Assembly (NCBI RefSeq): GCF_037975245.1
Contig: NC_092577.1
Location: forward strand, 14,718,013 to 14,782,012
DNA: 64,000 nucleotides
Source: Apostichopus japonicus
Taxonomy: Eukaryota; Echinodermata; Holothuroidea; Aspidochirotida; Stichopodidae
Direction: 5' to 3'
In this document: piece by piece, positions 45,105 through 56,200 of the stretch
Layout: each line of letters starts with the position of its first letter
Position numbering within the stretch: position 1 is the stretch's first letter
Notes under the pieces: generated by a model
Told to the model about the DNA's origin: nothing
Database searches by the model: none
What the model saw: the letters and a program-made list of their open reading frames with translations, nothing else
Program-made: the position numbers and the translations under genes

Positions 45105-46800
45105 GAGCAGGTAAGTTGTGGTTCGCTTCCTCTGGTGTCTATCGTTGGTATAATTTCACTCCTTAATGTACTTGGCTTCTGCCCAAACGTCAACGTTCCG
45201 AGACTGCCTTATTTGGTCAATTAAATGAATATTCAATTCAACGGCGTTTAGTTTCTATTACAAAGGAACCGTATACGCGCATCTTTTCAATTTCTATTTA
45301 TGATTGATGTATTGTGTATTGTGTATAGGACGTGTCACGCAAATGTAAAATGGGAGGAGCTTTATTAATATTTGGAACGACAAAGAGTATTAAGTAAAGA
45401 GCTGTTTCAACCGTTTTGGGTTTTTAGATGTGCTGCTCATAAAATTGCACACAATTTACAATATTTCTTAAGAATCGCGTAGATGTTTCCTCCGTTTCTA
45501 GATGCATGTAAGAATCTATTTAAGTACAGATTATAAACATTACTCTCAATCAAGTTATAAATGGATAACAATCATTCAGCTTGCATCCAGTTTTGTCGAG
45601 GTGCCATAGTACAAACGTACGTGGTAATACAACATGTAAACAATTGACGAAGTAAGATAGTCACATATGATGGTTATGTTATATATGCACCGTTAATTGA
45701 CAAAGCTACTCTATTTAAGCATACAAGGGATGTATAGGGAACCGCTTTTACATTACCATATTTTTTTTTTTTTAATGAGCATAAATGTCCCTAACATTGT
45801 GAGGGTTGTTTCTTTTCCACACTCGAATCGAGTATTTTATTGAAACTAAAATTCAGAAAATGAGATGTGTGGTAAGCCTATTATACAAATCTCTGATAAC
45901 TTTACGTTCAAATATGCGCAACAGCGCAAGATTGTCTACAAGACATTGAATCCCCTTCAATCCTCCAGATTTTTAGACCATCAGTAGTTTGTTTCATTCT
46001 CTTAAACAGCCAAGCATAAAAAACAACAATGATGACTCAGAAAATGCAACAACAAAAAAATCGATTCGTCACTAAACGTCATTTTAGGCCTATTTACTGA
46101 CAATGGTTAGGCTAACCTCTTAGGCAGACGTGCACACTCTAATTGTAGATGAAGGCTACCCTGAAGATGACGGCAAATCGGCAGCCTGGGCTTGGAGTCT
46201 GTATGTAAATATGACAGTATAGACTTAATGTTTTCTCGTGACTTGAACATTTCTCGTTTGGTAAACTTATATGAACCTGGCTTTGTTGCAGTTTATAACT
46301 GACGCCAGATTAGCCTCCCCCCCCCCCGTGGACTGGTGGATCGACTCGTGGACTCATTCTCTTCCGACGTCTTTCAATTAAATTGCTTCATTTTAAAAAA
46401 TACTTCATTTTATAAGTTCTTTGCAAATACAACGCAAAAATCATAATATACGGTACTTTACAACGTGGAGTTTCATCTTGCACACAAGAAGTACAAACAA
46501 ACCCACTGGCATGATATTAAGGGGGTGGGAGCAGGGGCACATTATAATGTCTTCTCCCACATTTTCTCAGATCTTAAGCAAATTTTCAAATACACAACTA
46601 GACATCCACATTTCTCAAAAGGTGGTGGGGCACCCCGGCCTTGTTCCTTAACTCTCCCATGTTTGCCTCAAAAGTAGTAGGCCTACTTGGAAATAATTAG
46701 CTGACTAAAGCTTCACTATATTACATATAGGGGCTGAATAAAGCCACCATTATCTCTAATGGACAGAGGCACTTTCTTATTTCCTTCTCCGCGCCGCGGC
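45105..46800. other. Intergenic, no gene recognised
   Basis: The presumed FReD promoter region lies just above 45101. Transposon-like edges with C/G runs occur at about 46315 and 46520-46640. No recognisable coding sequence. Confidence 0.35.
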
Positions 46801-46808
46801 ACTGGTAC

Positions 46809-46844
46809 CACCTTCAGACCCAACAATTGTTGGGTCTGAAGGTG
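46809..46844. repeat. Perfect 36-bp palindrome
   Basis: caccttcagacccaacaa at 46809-46826 is followed immediately by its exact complement ttgttgggtctgaaggtg at 46827-46844, with no spacer. It lies in intergenic DNA between the two divergent genes. Confidence 0.95.
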
Positions 46845-47029
46845 AATAGATGAACAAGCAGCCACCAGATATAGGCCTACAGTATGTGTCAGTTAGTGTC
46901 CTGCATTTAACACGTACAAATACAAATAGACTAGATTTCACCATTATCAGCCAAGACTGGATAATTTTGTTCTGCCATCACTTGCGTTGGGTAATATGAC
47001 AAATAAGTATTGTACATGTAGTGTACTTC

Positions 47030-47440
47030 AGGGGCGTCGAAGCCGGTACGGTAGGTCCGGCGAACGCCGGACCAATATTCACGGCGCAAAAAAAAAGAAA
47101 AAAAGTAGGACTAAGAGTAAGGAAAAAAATGGCAAAAAGTAAAGAACCAAAATGAATCTGGGAGGTATATTTTTCAATAATTTTCAATAATGATGACGGC
47201 AAGTAGGCTAAAGTAGGCTAAATGTGACTACTCTTGCATGGCAGAGGTTTTGTTTTCAAGCTCGGGAAGTGCCATGTCCTGCAATCTGGGAGGCATTTTT
47301 ATCAACATTTTCTCCAGTACGCTACGCGCCAAGCAATCTATGGTGGCGCGTCGCGTAGTTTGACCTACCAAACATCCCCCCGATCACAGCGACGTAGCCA
47401 GGAATTTGAAAGGGGGGAGCACATTTTGCGATTGATATGG
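47030..47440. mobile_element. Degraded DNA-transposon ends
   Basis: Edges ttcaggggcgtcgaagccgg (about 47028) and agcgacgtagccaggaattt (about 47390), followed by gaaaggggggagcac, resemble CAGGGGCGTAGCCAG-type hAT-like terminal repeats. No transposase is present. Confidence 0.4.
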
Positions 47441-47660
47441 ATTTTCAAAGTTGTAGGCACGACTATCTGAGCGGAGCGCCACCATCGGTTGGCGCGGAGC
47501 GTAGAAGAAAATTTTTGGTTTTACAAACCCCCCAGATGGCCGGAAACGGCCCTTCCCGAGTGTTCATTCTGGTTCCCTGGCCTCTTGCTAGCCTATCTTG
47601 AGACACCTCATTCATTATCACTTTTAAACCCAAAAAACAAATGAGTTAAAATAGTACGTA

Positions 47661-48148
47661 ATTCAATACTACATAATGTATTTCAAATTAGCAAGGTACA
47701 TGTACAGAGTTGTCTTACGTTTCAACTTCTGATACTTATAGATACAAAGATAGGCCTGAAATGTCTTTGATACAACTATAGCCAGTAATTGTCTTTGATA
47801 CAACTGTAGCTATTAAATGTCTAATTCAATACTACATAATGTATTTCAAATTAGCAAGGTACATGTACAGAGTTGTCCTACGTTTCAACTTCTGATACTT
47901 ATAGATACAAAGATAGGCCTGAAATGTCTTTGATATAACTATAGCCAGTAATTGTCTTTGATACAACTGTAGCTATTAAATGTCTAATTCAATACTACAT
48001 AATGTATTTAAAATTAGTAAGGTACATGTACAGAGTTGTCTTACGTTTCAACTTCTGATACTTATAGATACAAAGATAGGCCTGAAATGTCTTTGATATA
48101 ACTATAGCCAGTAATTGTCTTTGATACAACTGTAGCTATTAAATGTTT
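47661..48148. repeat. 163-bp tandem repeat, three copies
   Basis: attcaatactacataatgta starts at 47661, 47824 and 47987. Each unit contains a short internal repeat, tgtctttgata(c/t)aact(a/g)tag. Copies are nearly identical. Confidence 0.92.
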
Positions 48149-48149
48149 A

Positions 48150-49140
48150 AGTTAGCATAATAAGAGAAGGCGAGAGGTATCCGACGATTGCAATCTGATG
48201 CAAATTTCTCAACTGTTTTCTCAACTGAAATATTATCTGCGTAAACGGGTTCTTAACTACATGTTAAAAAATTGACAAGATCGGATCCTAGTCTTTTTCG
48301 GCGGGTAGAGTGTTGAATGAAACGGCACGCGATAGAAATGACAGCCTACATGACAGAAGAATAGGTCACCTAATTTAGCCATATTCTTGCTACGTTCATT
48401 TCAATAGTTTTTCCTGTCTATAGACTCTTAAACTCGTCCAGCAAGCTTATCGATTTGAATTATGGGTGTTTTTAAAAAAAAGATAACTTGGCAAAAAAAG
48501 TGTAGGCCCGGGCCTACAGTGCTACATACTGGCTACCCCCCCCCCCCCCCTGATCATATGATATCATAATCAGCAGATTTTGTTTCCTGTTTGAATTCTT
48601 TTACATGTTCTTTTACATAATATATCAGAAAGACAAACATAGTGCTCTTTTACAATTTTTTCCAGTAGGATAATTCTTGTTTATTGTCCAATGTCTGGAC
48701 TTAATTACATTTGACGAACTTAACTGATGGACAACATAAACTTTCATATTATGTAATATTGCCAGATATGCAGTGGCCTAAAAACAAATATCGTTATCGC
48801 ATTGTATTAGCAGTGTAATAATTATTACAGGAAGTGCGTATCACGTACGATTGCTAGCTTAGCTTCATAACATGCTGTTCGTGCAACACCTCAGGACGAC
48901 TCATAGAACGAACGTTGTCGACGTTGTTGTGCATACAGTTCGTGGCATTCCATAGAGTGCGGTTAGGTAGGCAATATATATTTTATTACACAGTGGCCAA
49001 CTGTAGGCTTGTAATTGGCTATAAACTAAATTTAGCTAATTGCATCTGCCAAACTAAGTAAGTAGTTGAATCAGTAGGCGTGAATGTTACTACGATTACA
49101 ATCGAGTTAACGAAGCTGACGAGTATTCAAGATCAAGTGA
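48150..49140. other. Intergenic, no gene recognised
   Basis: AT-rich; a C-run at about 48537-48550. No conserved frame seen. Confidence 0.35.
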
Positions 49141-49250
49141 GCACTGACAAAATACCATGCTAAAAAACGACAGTTTAAAAAAATCGACACTGAAAGCCTG
49201 GGAGCGGTCGCTCCCCCTGCTCCCCCCCCCTGGCTACGTCCCTGCCCGAT
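49140..49250 (-). mobile_element. Transposon end related to 6.5/7.0-kb repeats
   Basis: aaaaaaatcgacactgaaag, then gggagcggtcgctcccc and ggctacgtccctgc parallel the hairpin end at 6512-6570 and 6978-7040, so this is a third member of that interspersed family. Confidence 0.5.
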
Positions 49251-49317
49251 CATGATGATAGATGGCCACATTCTGATCTGCCGTACCTATCCCAAATAGC
49301 TTCCGACGCCCCTGTAC

Positions 49318-49700
49318 TTGCATTCTGAGTGCCACATTCAAACACAACACGGTGGGACAATTGCATTCTGCGTGTTTCACTTTTCAATGGCACGTGATTC
49401 AAATACACGGTATTACATTCTGAGTGTTTCGTTTATTAGTATTGCATTCTTAGTGTTTCACTTACCAAGCACACAGTGAATCAAACACTTGGTATTGCAT
49501 TCTGAGTGTTCCGCTCATCATGGTGAATCAAATATTTGGTACAGCCACTGATCTGTACAATAAGATCAGTGGGTACAGCAAATAAACTCATCCACAAGCT
49601 CCCCGAAACACGAAGGAAAAGCAGTTCATATTATAAGCGTATCTGAAACGTTAAGGTCAAGTAGCTATTTTGTCGAAGCACTTTGAAACTAACCAGTGCA
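49318..49700. repeat. Dispersed repeat with ~55-bp internal units, copy 1
   Basis: Repeated phrases gcattctgagtgtttcg and ggtgaatcaaa(c/t)a(c/t)ttggta occur four or five times, then aatctgaaacg(t/g)...gtcaactagct-like sequence and a ttgaaactaacc end. The same order is found at 51356-51752. Confidence 0.65.
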
Positions 49701-50158
49701 AAAATTAACTACACATTACAAACTGTACACAAACGAACTGTATAGACGTGCATTACCAGAAAACAATCCTGATGGTCTGTGAGCTAATTCGTATGAAAGC
49801 TTAAATGTGAAGTTCCCGTATAATTAGAGGTAACGTCACAGGGTTTGTACGACGGTTTATACAAATAACTCGGTTTTCAGTTAGTATTCTATCAAAGTCA
49901 TGCTAAACTCAGGCTGGATGCGAAATTATTTTTCCCACTTCGACGCGTCCATATTAGCATAATGGGCATGGACTATCGGTCGTTAATTGTTACGGCTTAT
50001 TCCACGTCCACGTCACAGACTATGCAGTGATATCTCTCGGGTGTTTGTTTGGGTGCTGAAAGTTCTCAATTAAGTTACATGTCAGGGATTCTAGTACACG
50101 TACCAGTATAATAAATAGTATAGTACAGAGGGACATTGCTATTTAGGCATAGTTATAG

Positions 50159-50193
50159 CAGGGAGCTGCTACTCTAACAGTAACAGCTCCCTG
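50159..50193. repeat. Hairpin, 10-bp perfect stem
   Basis: cagggagctg (50159-50168) and cagctccctg (50184-50193) form a perfect stem with a 15-nt loop. It lies inside the inverted-repeat element. Confidence 0.7.
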
Positions 50194-50449
50194 GTTATAG
50201 TTAATACAGACGCAAGTGACAACTGTTTAATAAAATGGGTAGAATATTTCAAGTCCGTAACAATACGAACTAATGATGAAAGCACGTAGGCTCCTTACTG
50301 CCGTTTTAAAAGGGGGTTCATTTATAAATGAACAAATAATTTAGAATGATGGATAAAACAATATGGGGCACAATACAATACATGTATCTTTGTAGGTTTC
50401 TAGCATTGAAAGGTCAGTGGACCTATCTGGTGTAGTATGAAGTGTAATA

Positions 50450-50545
50450 ATCAATACCACGGGAGGTTCATTTATAACTTTTCCAGACCCTGCTGTCACG
50501 GGAGGTTCTTTTCCAAACTTTTCCAGACACGGGAGGTTCATAACA
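50450..50545. repeat. Short tandem repeat, cacgggaggttc units
   Basis: cacgggaggttc occurs at about 50458, 50498 and 50528, with ttttccagac between units. It lies within the inverted-repeat element. Confidence 0.7.
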
Positions 50546-51355
50546 CATCTAATAAACAAACACAGTTTGATTTTGTGATGGAATTTACCTCAAGAGCTCC
50601 ATAAGACCCGATTGACTGGGAGGAGCAGTCGCACATCATCATCCGGATCTCATGAAGTCATGTCTTAGGCCTGAGTATATTAGGCCTGAGTATATTAGCT
50701 GAGTATATTATTAAAGAGCTATACGTAAGAGCTCGAAGTCGAAGTCACGAACTTGCCGGCCTGTGACGTATTTCATAAGCCACGCCCATGTGGCCGCGTC
50801 GAAGTGGGGAAAAATAATTTCGCAGGCTCGATCAACGAGGTAAATGAATCTGGAGGATTCATGTCAATTGGGTGCGCGCGTACCATGTATGGAGGGTAAT
50901 GTGATGTGTTCCAGGGTGGTACTATACTGATATTTCTCTGTAGCAGTTCGAGAACAGTGTTAGTGACTTCGTGAAAGATTGGTCGGTTCTGACATGGGAA
51001 CTAACGGCATAAGAAGGTACTGGTACTTCAGGCCTACGAAATAGTGCTAATATGCTAACGTTCAACCTTATTCTCTTGAATGAAGGCAGGCTTTCTACAT
51101 AATCTTACTTATTAATACAGCTCTAGGGGCAAACTTTGTCTCATATGGCCTAACGTTATTACTACACGCTATAAGTGAATGTAGAAATGGGAAATGTGGG
51201 GAAATGTTTAGTTCAGTGCAACCACTGAATTCTCCATGGAACAGAGCCTAATGCTGCTCGACGGGAATATAGCTATCACGTTAGGCTACAGGCACGGTTA
51301 TTGCTAGGTAACGGGTGTCGTCTGCTGCTCTTAGCACGCAAACACATTTATATAT

Positions 51356-51752
51356 GGTATTGCATTCTGAGGGTTTCACCAGGACACAGTGATTCAAACA
51401 CTTGGAATTCCATGCAGGGTGTTTCGACACCACATCACAGACACAGTGATTCAGACACCTGGTACAGCGCACTGAGTGTTTCGTGTACCATCTTTACCTA
51501 GGGCGTAGATCTGAGGGTTTCGCTTACCTTAGTGATGCAAACAGTTAGTACCGCACACTGAATGTTTCGTTTTCTATCATTTGTTGACTTGATTTTATGC
51601 ATTTCGTTTTAAAAATGCTCTAAAAGTAACTAGCATCTTCATCTCTATCCCCAACACATCCCAAAACTCCACAATACGATCAGCGAATCTGAAACGGAAG
51701 TGACGTTAGAGGTCAACTAGCTGTGTTGTCGAAACACCTTGGAACTAACCTC
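51356..51752. repeat. Dispersed repeat with ~55-bp internal units, copy 2
   Basis: Direct, diverged copy of 49318-49700: gtattgcattctgag, cacagtgattcaaacacttg, gcgaatctgaaacgg, ggtcaactagct, then ccttggaactaacc. The two copies flank the inverted-repeat element. Confidence 0.6.
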
Positions 51753-51759
51753 AGCCATA

Positions 51760-53150
51760 CCACTACGACGTTGTCACACAGTGTTAGCACCAATCAAAAT
51801 TGATCTCATAAAAGCTTTAGGGTTTCAGCCAATCACAAGCATTCCCTGGATATACACATACCCAGGTACGTAGAACGTGCACAATAAGTTAGGGCCTATA
51901 TCTCTGAAAGAGAAACTGCGGGTGTATTGAAGATTCGTCTGGATTTTCCAGGTAGACCTATGTAATGTTCTTCTCCAATTTTTGTTCAAACCAGATTATA
52001 TTAATTTGTCCTACAGCTAAAATTTCACCACGATATTTATAGAGAAATATGGTAGATTGAAGACTAACTTTTGGGAGTTTTTGACTTTGAGATGTTAAAA
52101 TGTAAACTACTCCACCCGTGTTATCGTAACCTCATTGAATTTTCATAGGCTACATGTTATAATAATCGTTGCAAATTTGTGATTGGCCATGTATAACATA
52201 ACATTGTCTGCAAAAAGGCAGTTTTGCAGGTTACACAAGACTATTCTTCCAAGATAAAGTCTTCTCAAATCCTTCGATCGACATGTGTGAGATGCAATGC
52301 AAATTCCAACCAGTGGAGATGTAATCCCCAATGAGTAATAATCTGACAATGATTTATCATTTTCATACATACTTTACCCTGCTTTCATGCATAGGCTATT
52401 CCTGCGAATGTGAAACTCGTGATGCATGATTCCAGTGACTATTCATTTTGATATACCAGAGCTTGGCATGTAATATTTCCTCTGCCCCTTTTATAAAACA
52501 GGCGCTTAATTAGGTTAGAGTAACTATTCATTTTCATTTTTCATTTATTTTTCCATTTCCTCACAATGTTTGTATAATAATAGGACTGTGAAGACAATAC
52601 CATGCAAAGAAAATAATAAGTAATAAATCATATAAAAGAACATGAGTTGCTATTCCTATTATGTGTATTATTGTAGATGGGCGATCAAGGTTCACTCGAG
52701 AATTAAAATGTAATGGTCTCTTAACGTGGAGAACATTGAAATATGTTTCATATTGTTAGTAAATTTGTGATTGGATAGGTATTTGTACATGCACAAGATG
52801 GATCTTCCTATTTTTTTTTTGGCAAAGGGATCCTCAGGCTCTAATGAACACACTTGAAAATGTGTGTTGATTATTGCTGCACATAGTTTATTTGTTATGC
52901 CAGATCAATGATCATGAATTACCAAAACTCCACATCAGTCTCTGCTTTTGGGCATTTAGGTAGGCGCTATTTCTTGTTTACTTTCAGAAGCTGCTTTCAG
53001 AAACTGCTGCATTGCTTTCCAGTAGTGTAGCATATGTATCTATTTACTTAAGACAACAGTGTGATCTAATGTGTGCATCAGAACAGAAGTTCATTGTTTC
53101 TTATGCATTTTTTTTTTTGGTATCCACATGTTGTCAATTAGCATATGGTT
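51760..53150. other. No exon recognised; probable 5' region of the downstream gene
   Basis: AT-rich sequence with no convincing exon. The true start of the plus-strand gene, including its promoter and first exon(s), is probably here or further left, but I cannot place it. Confidence 0.3.
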
Positions 53151-53162
53151 TTTTCTCTTTAG

Positions 53163-53264
53163 TACAGGACTCCTTTGTTCTTGTTGAAGTGGCATCATCA
53201 ATGCTGTGGTCAAACTTTTTCTGGTAGCAACTCCAATCAGGAGATTTCTAAAGGGTTTGTAAGA
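53163..53264 (+). CDS. Candidate exon 1 of the plus-strand gene
   Basis: Acceptor ttttctctttag, open phase 0 frame YRTPLFLLKWHHQCCGQTFS to GFVR, donor gtaagt. It joins in phase 0 to the exon at 54071. It rests only on splice sites and phase, so it is less certain than the others. An alternative donor lies six bases upstream. Confidence 0.5.
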
Positions 53265-56200
53265 GTAAGTAACTTCCCTGATTGGGTACTGTATCCTCCC
53301 TCCAATTTTGCCCCTCCCATTAGATAGATAAAGAAATTGCTGGGAATGCCAAGGCAGGACGATGCAGATTCAGTCACATTGTAGTAGTAGATATTGATAT
53401 ATAGTTAAAAATTTGAAAGTGTGGAAGATCCTAACAGGCACACTATAAGTAAGACCTGTTCAACTAAAGTTAAAACGAGACTCATATATAATGCGGTCAT
53501 CCAGGGGAGATTCATCTGGATGTACCAGTCAGGTGTGTAACGTTTCTTTCCATTCATAATTGAAACTCTGATAAATTAATTACTCATTCAGCTGTCATTC
53601 CTTCATAATTTGCTTTGTATTTGGATAGATTTGAAGTTTAATGAGCCCTCACATAGCAGTTACTTTGCATGTTGTAAGATTCATGGCAAATTTGTGATTG
53701 GCTATATATGATATAAGATTCTCTGCCACAAAGCAGTTAATTTGAACTTGTGCAAGATGTGGCTTTCATTTTTTTCTGCACAGAGATCACCTAATAACAC
53801 TGAAAGGCCATGGGCTTGGGTGAGGTGCAATATATATTCCAGCAACTGCAGATTTCTGCTTTAAGAGTAAATGTCTCTCCCTTCTGACACCTCATTATGT
53901 TAGAGGGTATGTGTCCCTACATCATTGGGATTCTGTTTGTTTGTTTAACCCACAGCTCTAGATTCATCTCTGGCTATGCATGTATCTAGCAATATCAACA
54001 GGTATGTAAGAAATGCTCCCATTTAGCCTGTTAAATCACGCTTCATGTTTCCTTTCTGTCTGGCTTTCAGCTTGTTCCAGCCCTTAGTTCCTCCAGACCT
54101 GAACTTGGTACAACACGCCATATTCATGATTATGCTGTTCGCCCAAGAGTATCTTGTGGTAAGTACAATGACGCAATTTTACTGCTTTACCATTCGATCA
54201 TTTGAAAGAAATGCTTTCTAGAATGTGTGCAGCCTACTACTGGCCAAGCTACTGTGTTTAGTTATGTGTTATATTTCTGGAGAGTCAATGTGTACATCCC
54301 TTTGAATCATGTGTACTGTACCTCAAGTTTGGTGAAAGTCCCTCCCCCTCCCCCCCCCCCACCTCTTCACCATATCATGTGATAATTTACACTTTTCCTA
54401 CATATCCATGTACTGGTTTTTACAATGCTTCAAGAAACATTTAGCAAATGTTCTCATGCTGCGAAAGTGTCCATTAGCTATAGGTTGCATCCAAAAACCT
54501 GCCGTTTGTACTGAACGGCAGGTGTTTTTCCAGTTGGTTAACTGAATGACCAGTCCCATCTTTTCGCACCTTAATTGAGCTGCCTATTCGTCTACACTAT
54601 GCAACTCATCACACAGCTAGTAGCCAAATCACTATCAGATCAAGGCAGACATGGCAAGGTGTGAACAAATTAAGTCTTCCAAACTAACCAGTCTGTTTGC
54701 AGAAGAGATAAAGTTGAGGTCAAGAGAGCTGAAAAATGCAACCTATGGTTAATAGACGAATTCTCGTCATGTAGAAAAAAACTTCCATCTAGGTCTATGA
54801 CAAATCTTACACCACAGTGCAATATGTTTGAATGCATGTTAACAATAAACTTGTACTCAGTAGCAAGGCCACCCTCTCACAAAGACATGTATTTATCAAG
54901 ACTGTAATTGTGACCAAATAATTGGCTCTGTAAACTAGAAAATGTTAATCATGACAGTTTCATTGGTCAGGCCCATATCTGTCTATTCATGTTGTGGGAA
55001 CTCGAGTTTCAGACGAGACTGGATCAGAAAACTTCATTTTTTGTCCCGACACCAAAGTGCCATGACAGTGATATCAGTCACAAAAGTGATCACAGTGTGT
55101 TGAAGGAGTAAACAGTTTTTTTTCAGTAGTTTCATCAATAGTTTGTTACAAATGTTTCCGAAAGGCCTATATTGCTTGTGCAAAAAGGTTTCTCCTTTAT
55201 TATTGGCCTAGCTGATATAGGTATGTTTTTATCATTATTTAATCTGGCTCTTTTACATGATGCAATGTTGTCCCAAAATATAACAAAATTTGTACATGAA
55301 ATATACCATTCTTGCTCCAGTAATTTACAGGGTTTTAGGAAAAGGCTGATTTCAAATCTTATTCAAAACCATACATCTGTAATCATGGCATATGAACTAG
55401 AAGTATAACACATGCATTTGATTTACTGTAAGTAATATTTGCTGTTGTACCAATTTCTTAGTATCTAAAACTGTATTTTTGAACTGAATACAACCTTCAG
55501 CTAGAATCAACATTCCTTGCTCTGAGTTACTGTTCTTGCTTTTAGCATAGGGTTAAACAATATTTACAGTTTAAAACTTGATAAGTAATTAAGAAAGGCC
55601 TGTTCTGTTCTTTGGTATGGTGAACAACAAAAATGTGACATTCCTTCATAGTTGGATGTTGTTGATGTTGGTATTTGATGGGTTTTTTTCTTTGTTGTAA
55701 TTTTTGAACAAATGGTACATTAGAGTTTAAAATCAATTTAGGTTGTACTTTCCTAGAAACAGCATGAAGGTCAAATGTGCATTGAAAAGAGTGTGATTTT
55801 GTGAGACCAAGGTGAACGACAAGGCTTTTGTAGTAGATTCTACAATTATATACATGATTTCAACAATTTAAAAGTCATATCAAAAAGGGTATATAATTGA
55901 TATATTTCCTCAATTTTTACAGAATACCCTGCCATCCTTAACAATATTTCAAGAGCTGTTGGTCTAGTTTACAATTGTGAAAGGAACCTAATTCACAATG
56001 ACATCATTTCACCATCTCGCACAAATATAATCGAACTGGAGAAGTATCTGTTGGACCTAAGTGCAAATGTTGAAGCAACTCAGGGCATATTTTACATGCT
56101 TGTAATTGGAACTGGAGAAAGACAGTTTGTTCGCTTTCTTGAAAGTGGTAGTTATGCTGGCTTCTATCACAGCAACAGAGGCAGTGAGAATTTTCCACCC

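Larger units (their letters stand above)
49918..50830. mobile_element. Element with long inverted repeats (~0.9 kb)
   Basis: gcgaaattatttttcccact + tcgacgcg at 49920-49947 is inverted at 50795-50823 with one extra base. Further in, ttccacgtccacgtcacag at about 50000 is matched by ctgtgacgtatttcataagc at 50761. The diverged arms are about 100 bp and enclose about 0.8 kb with no transposase, suggesting a non-autonomous DNA transposon. Confidence 0.6.
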
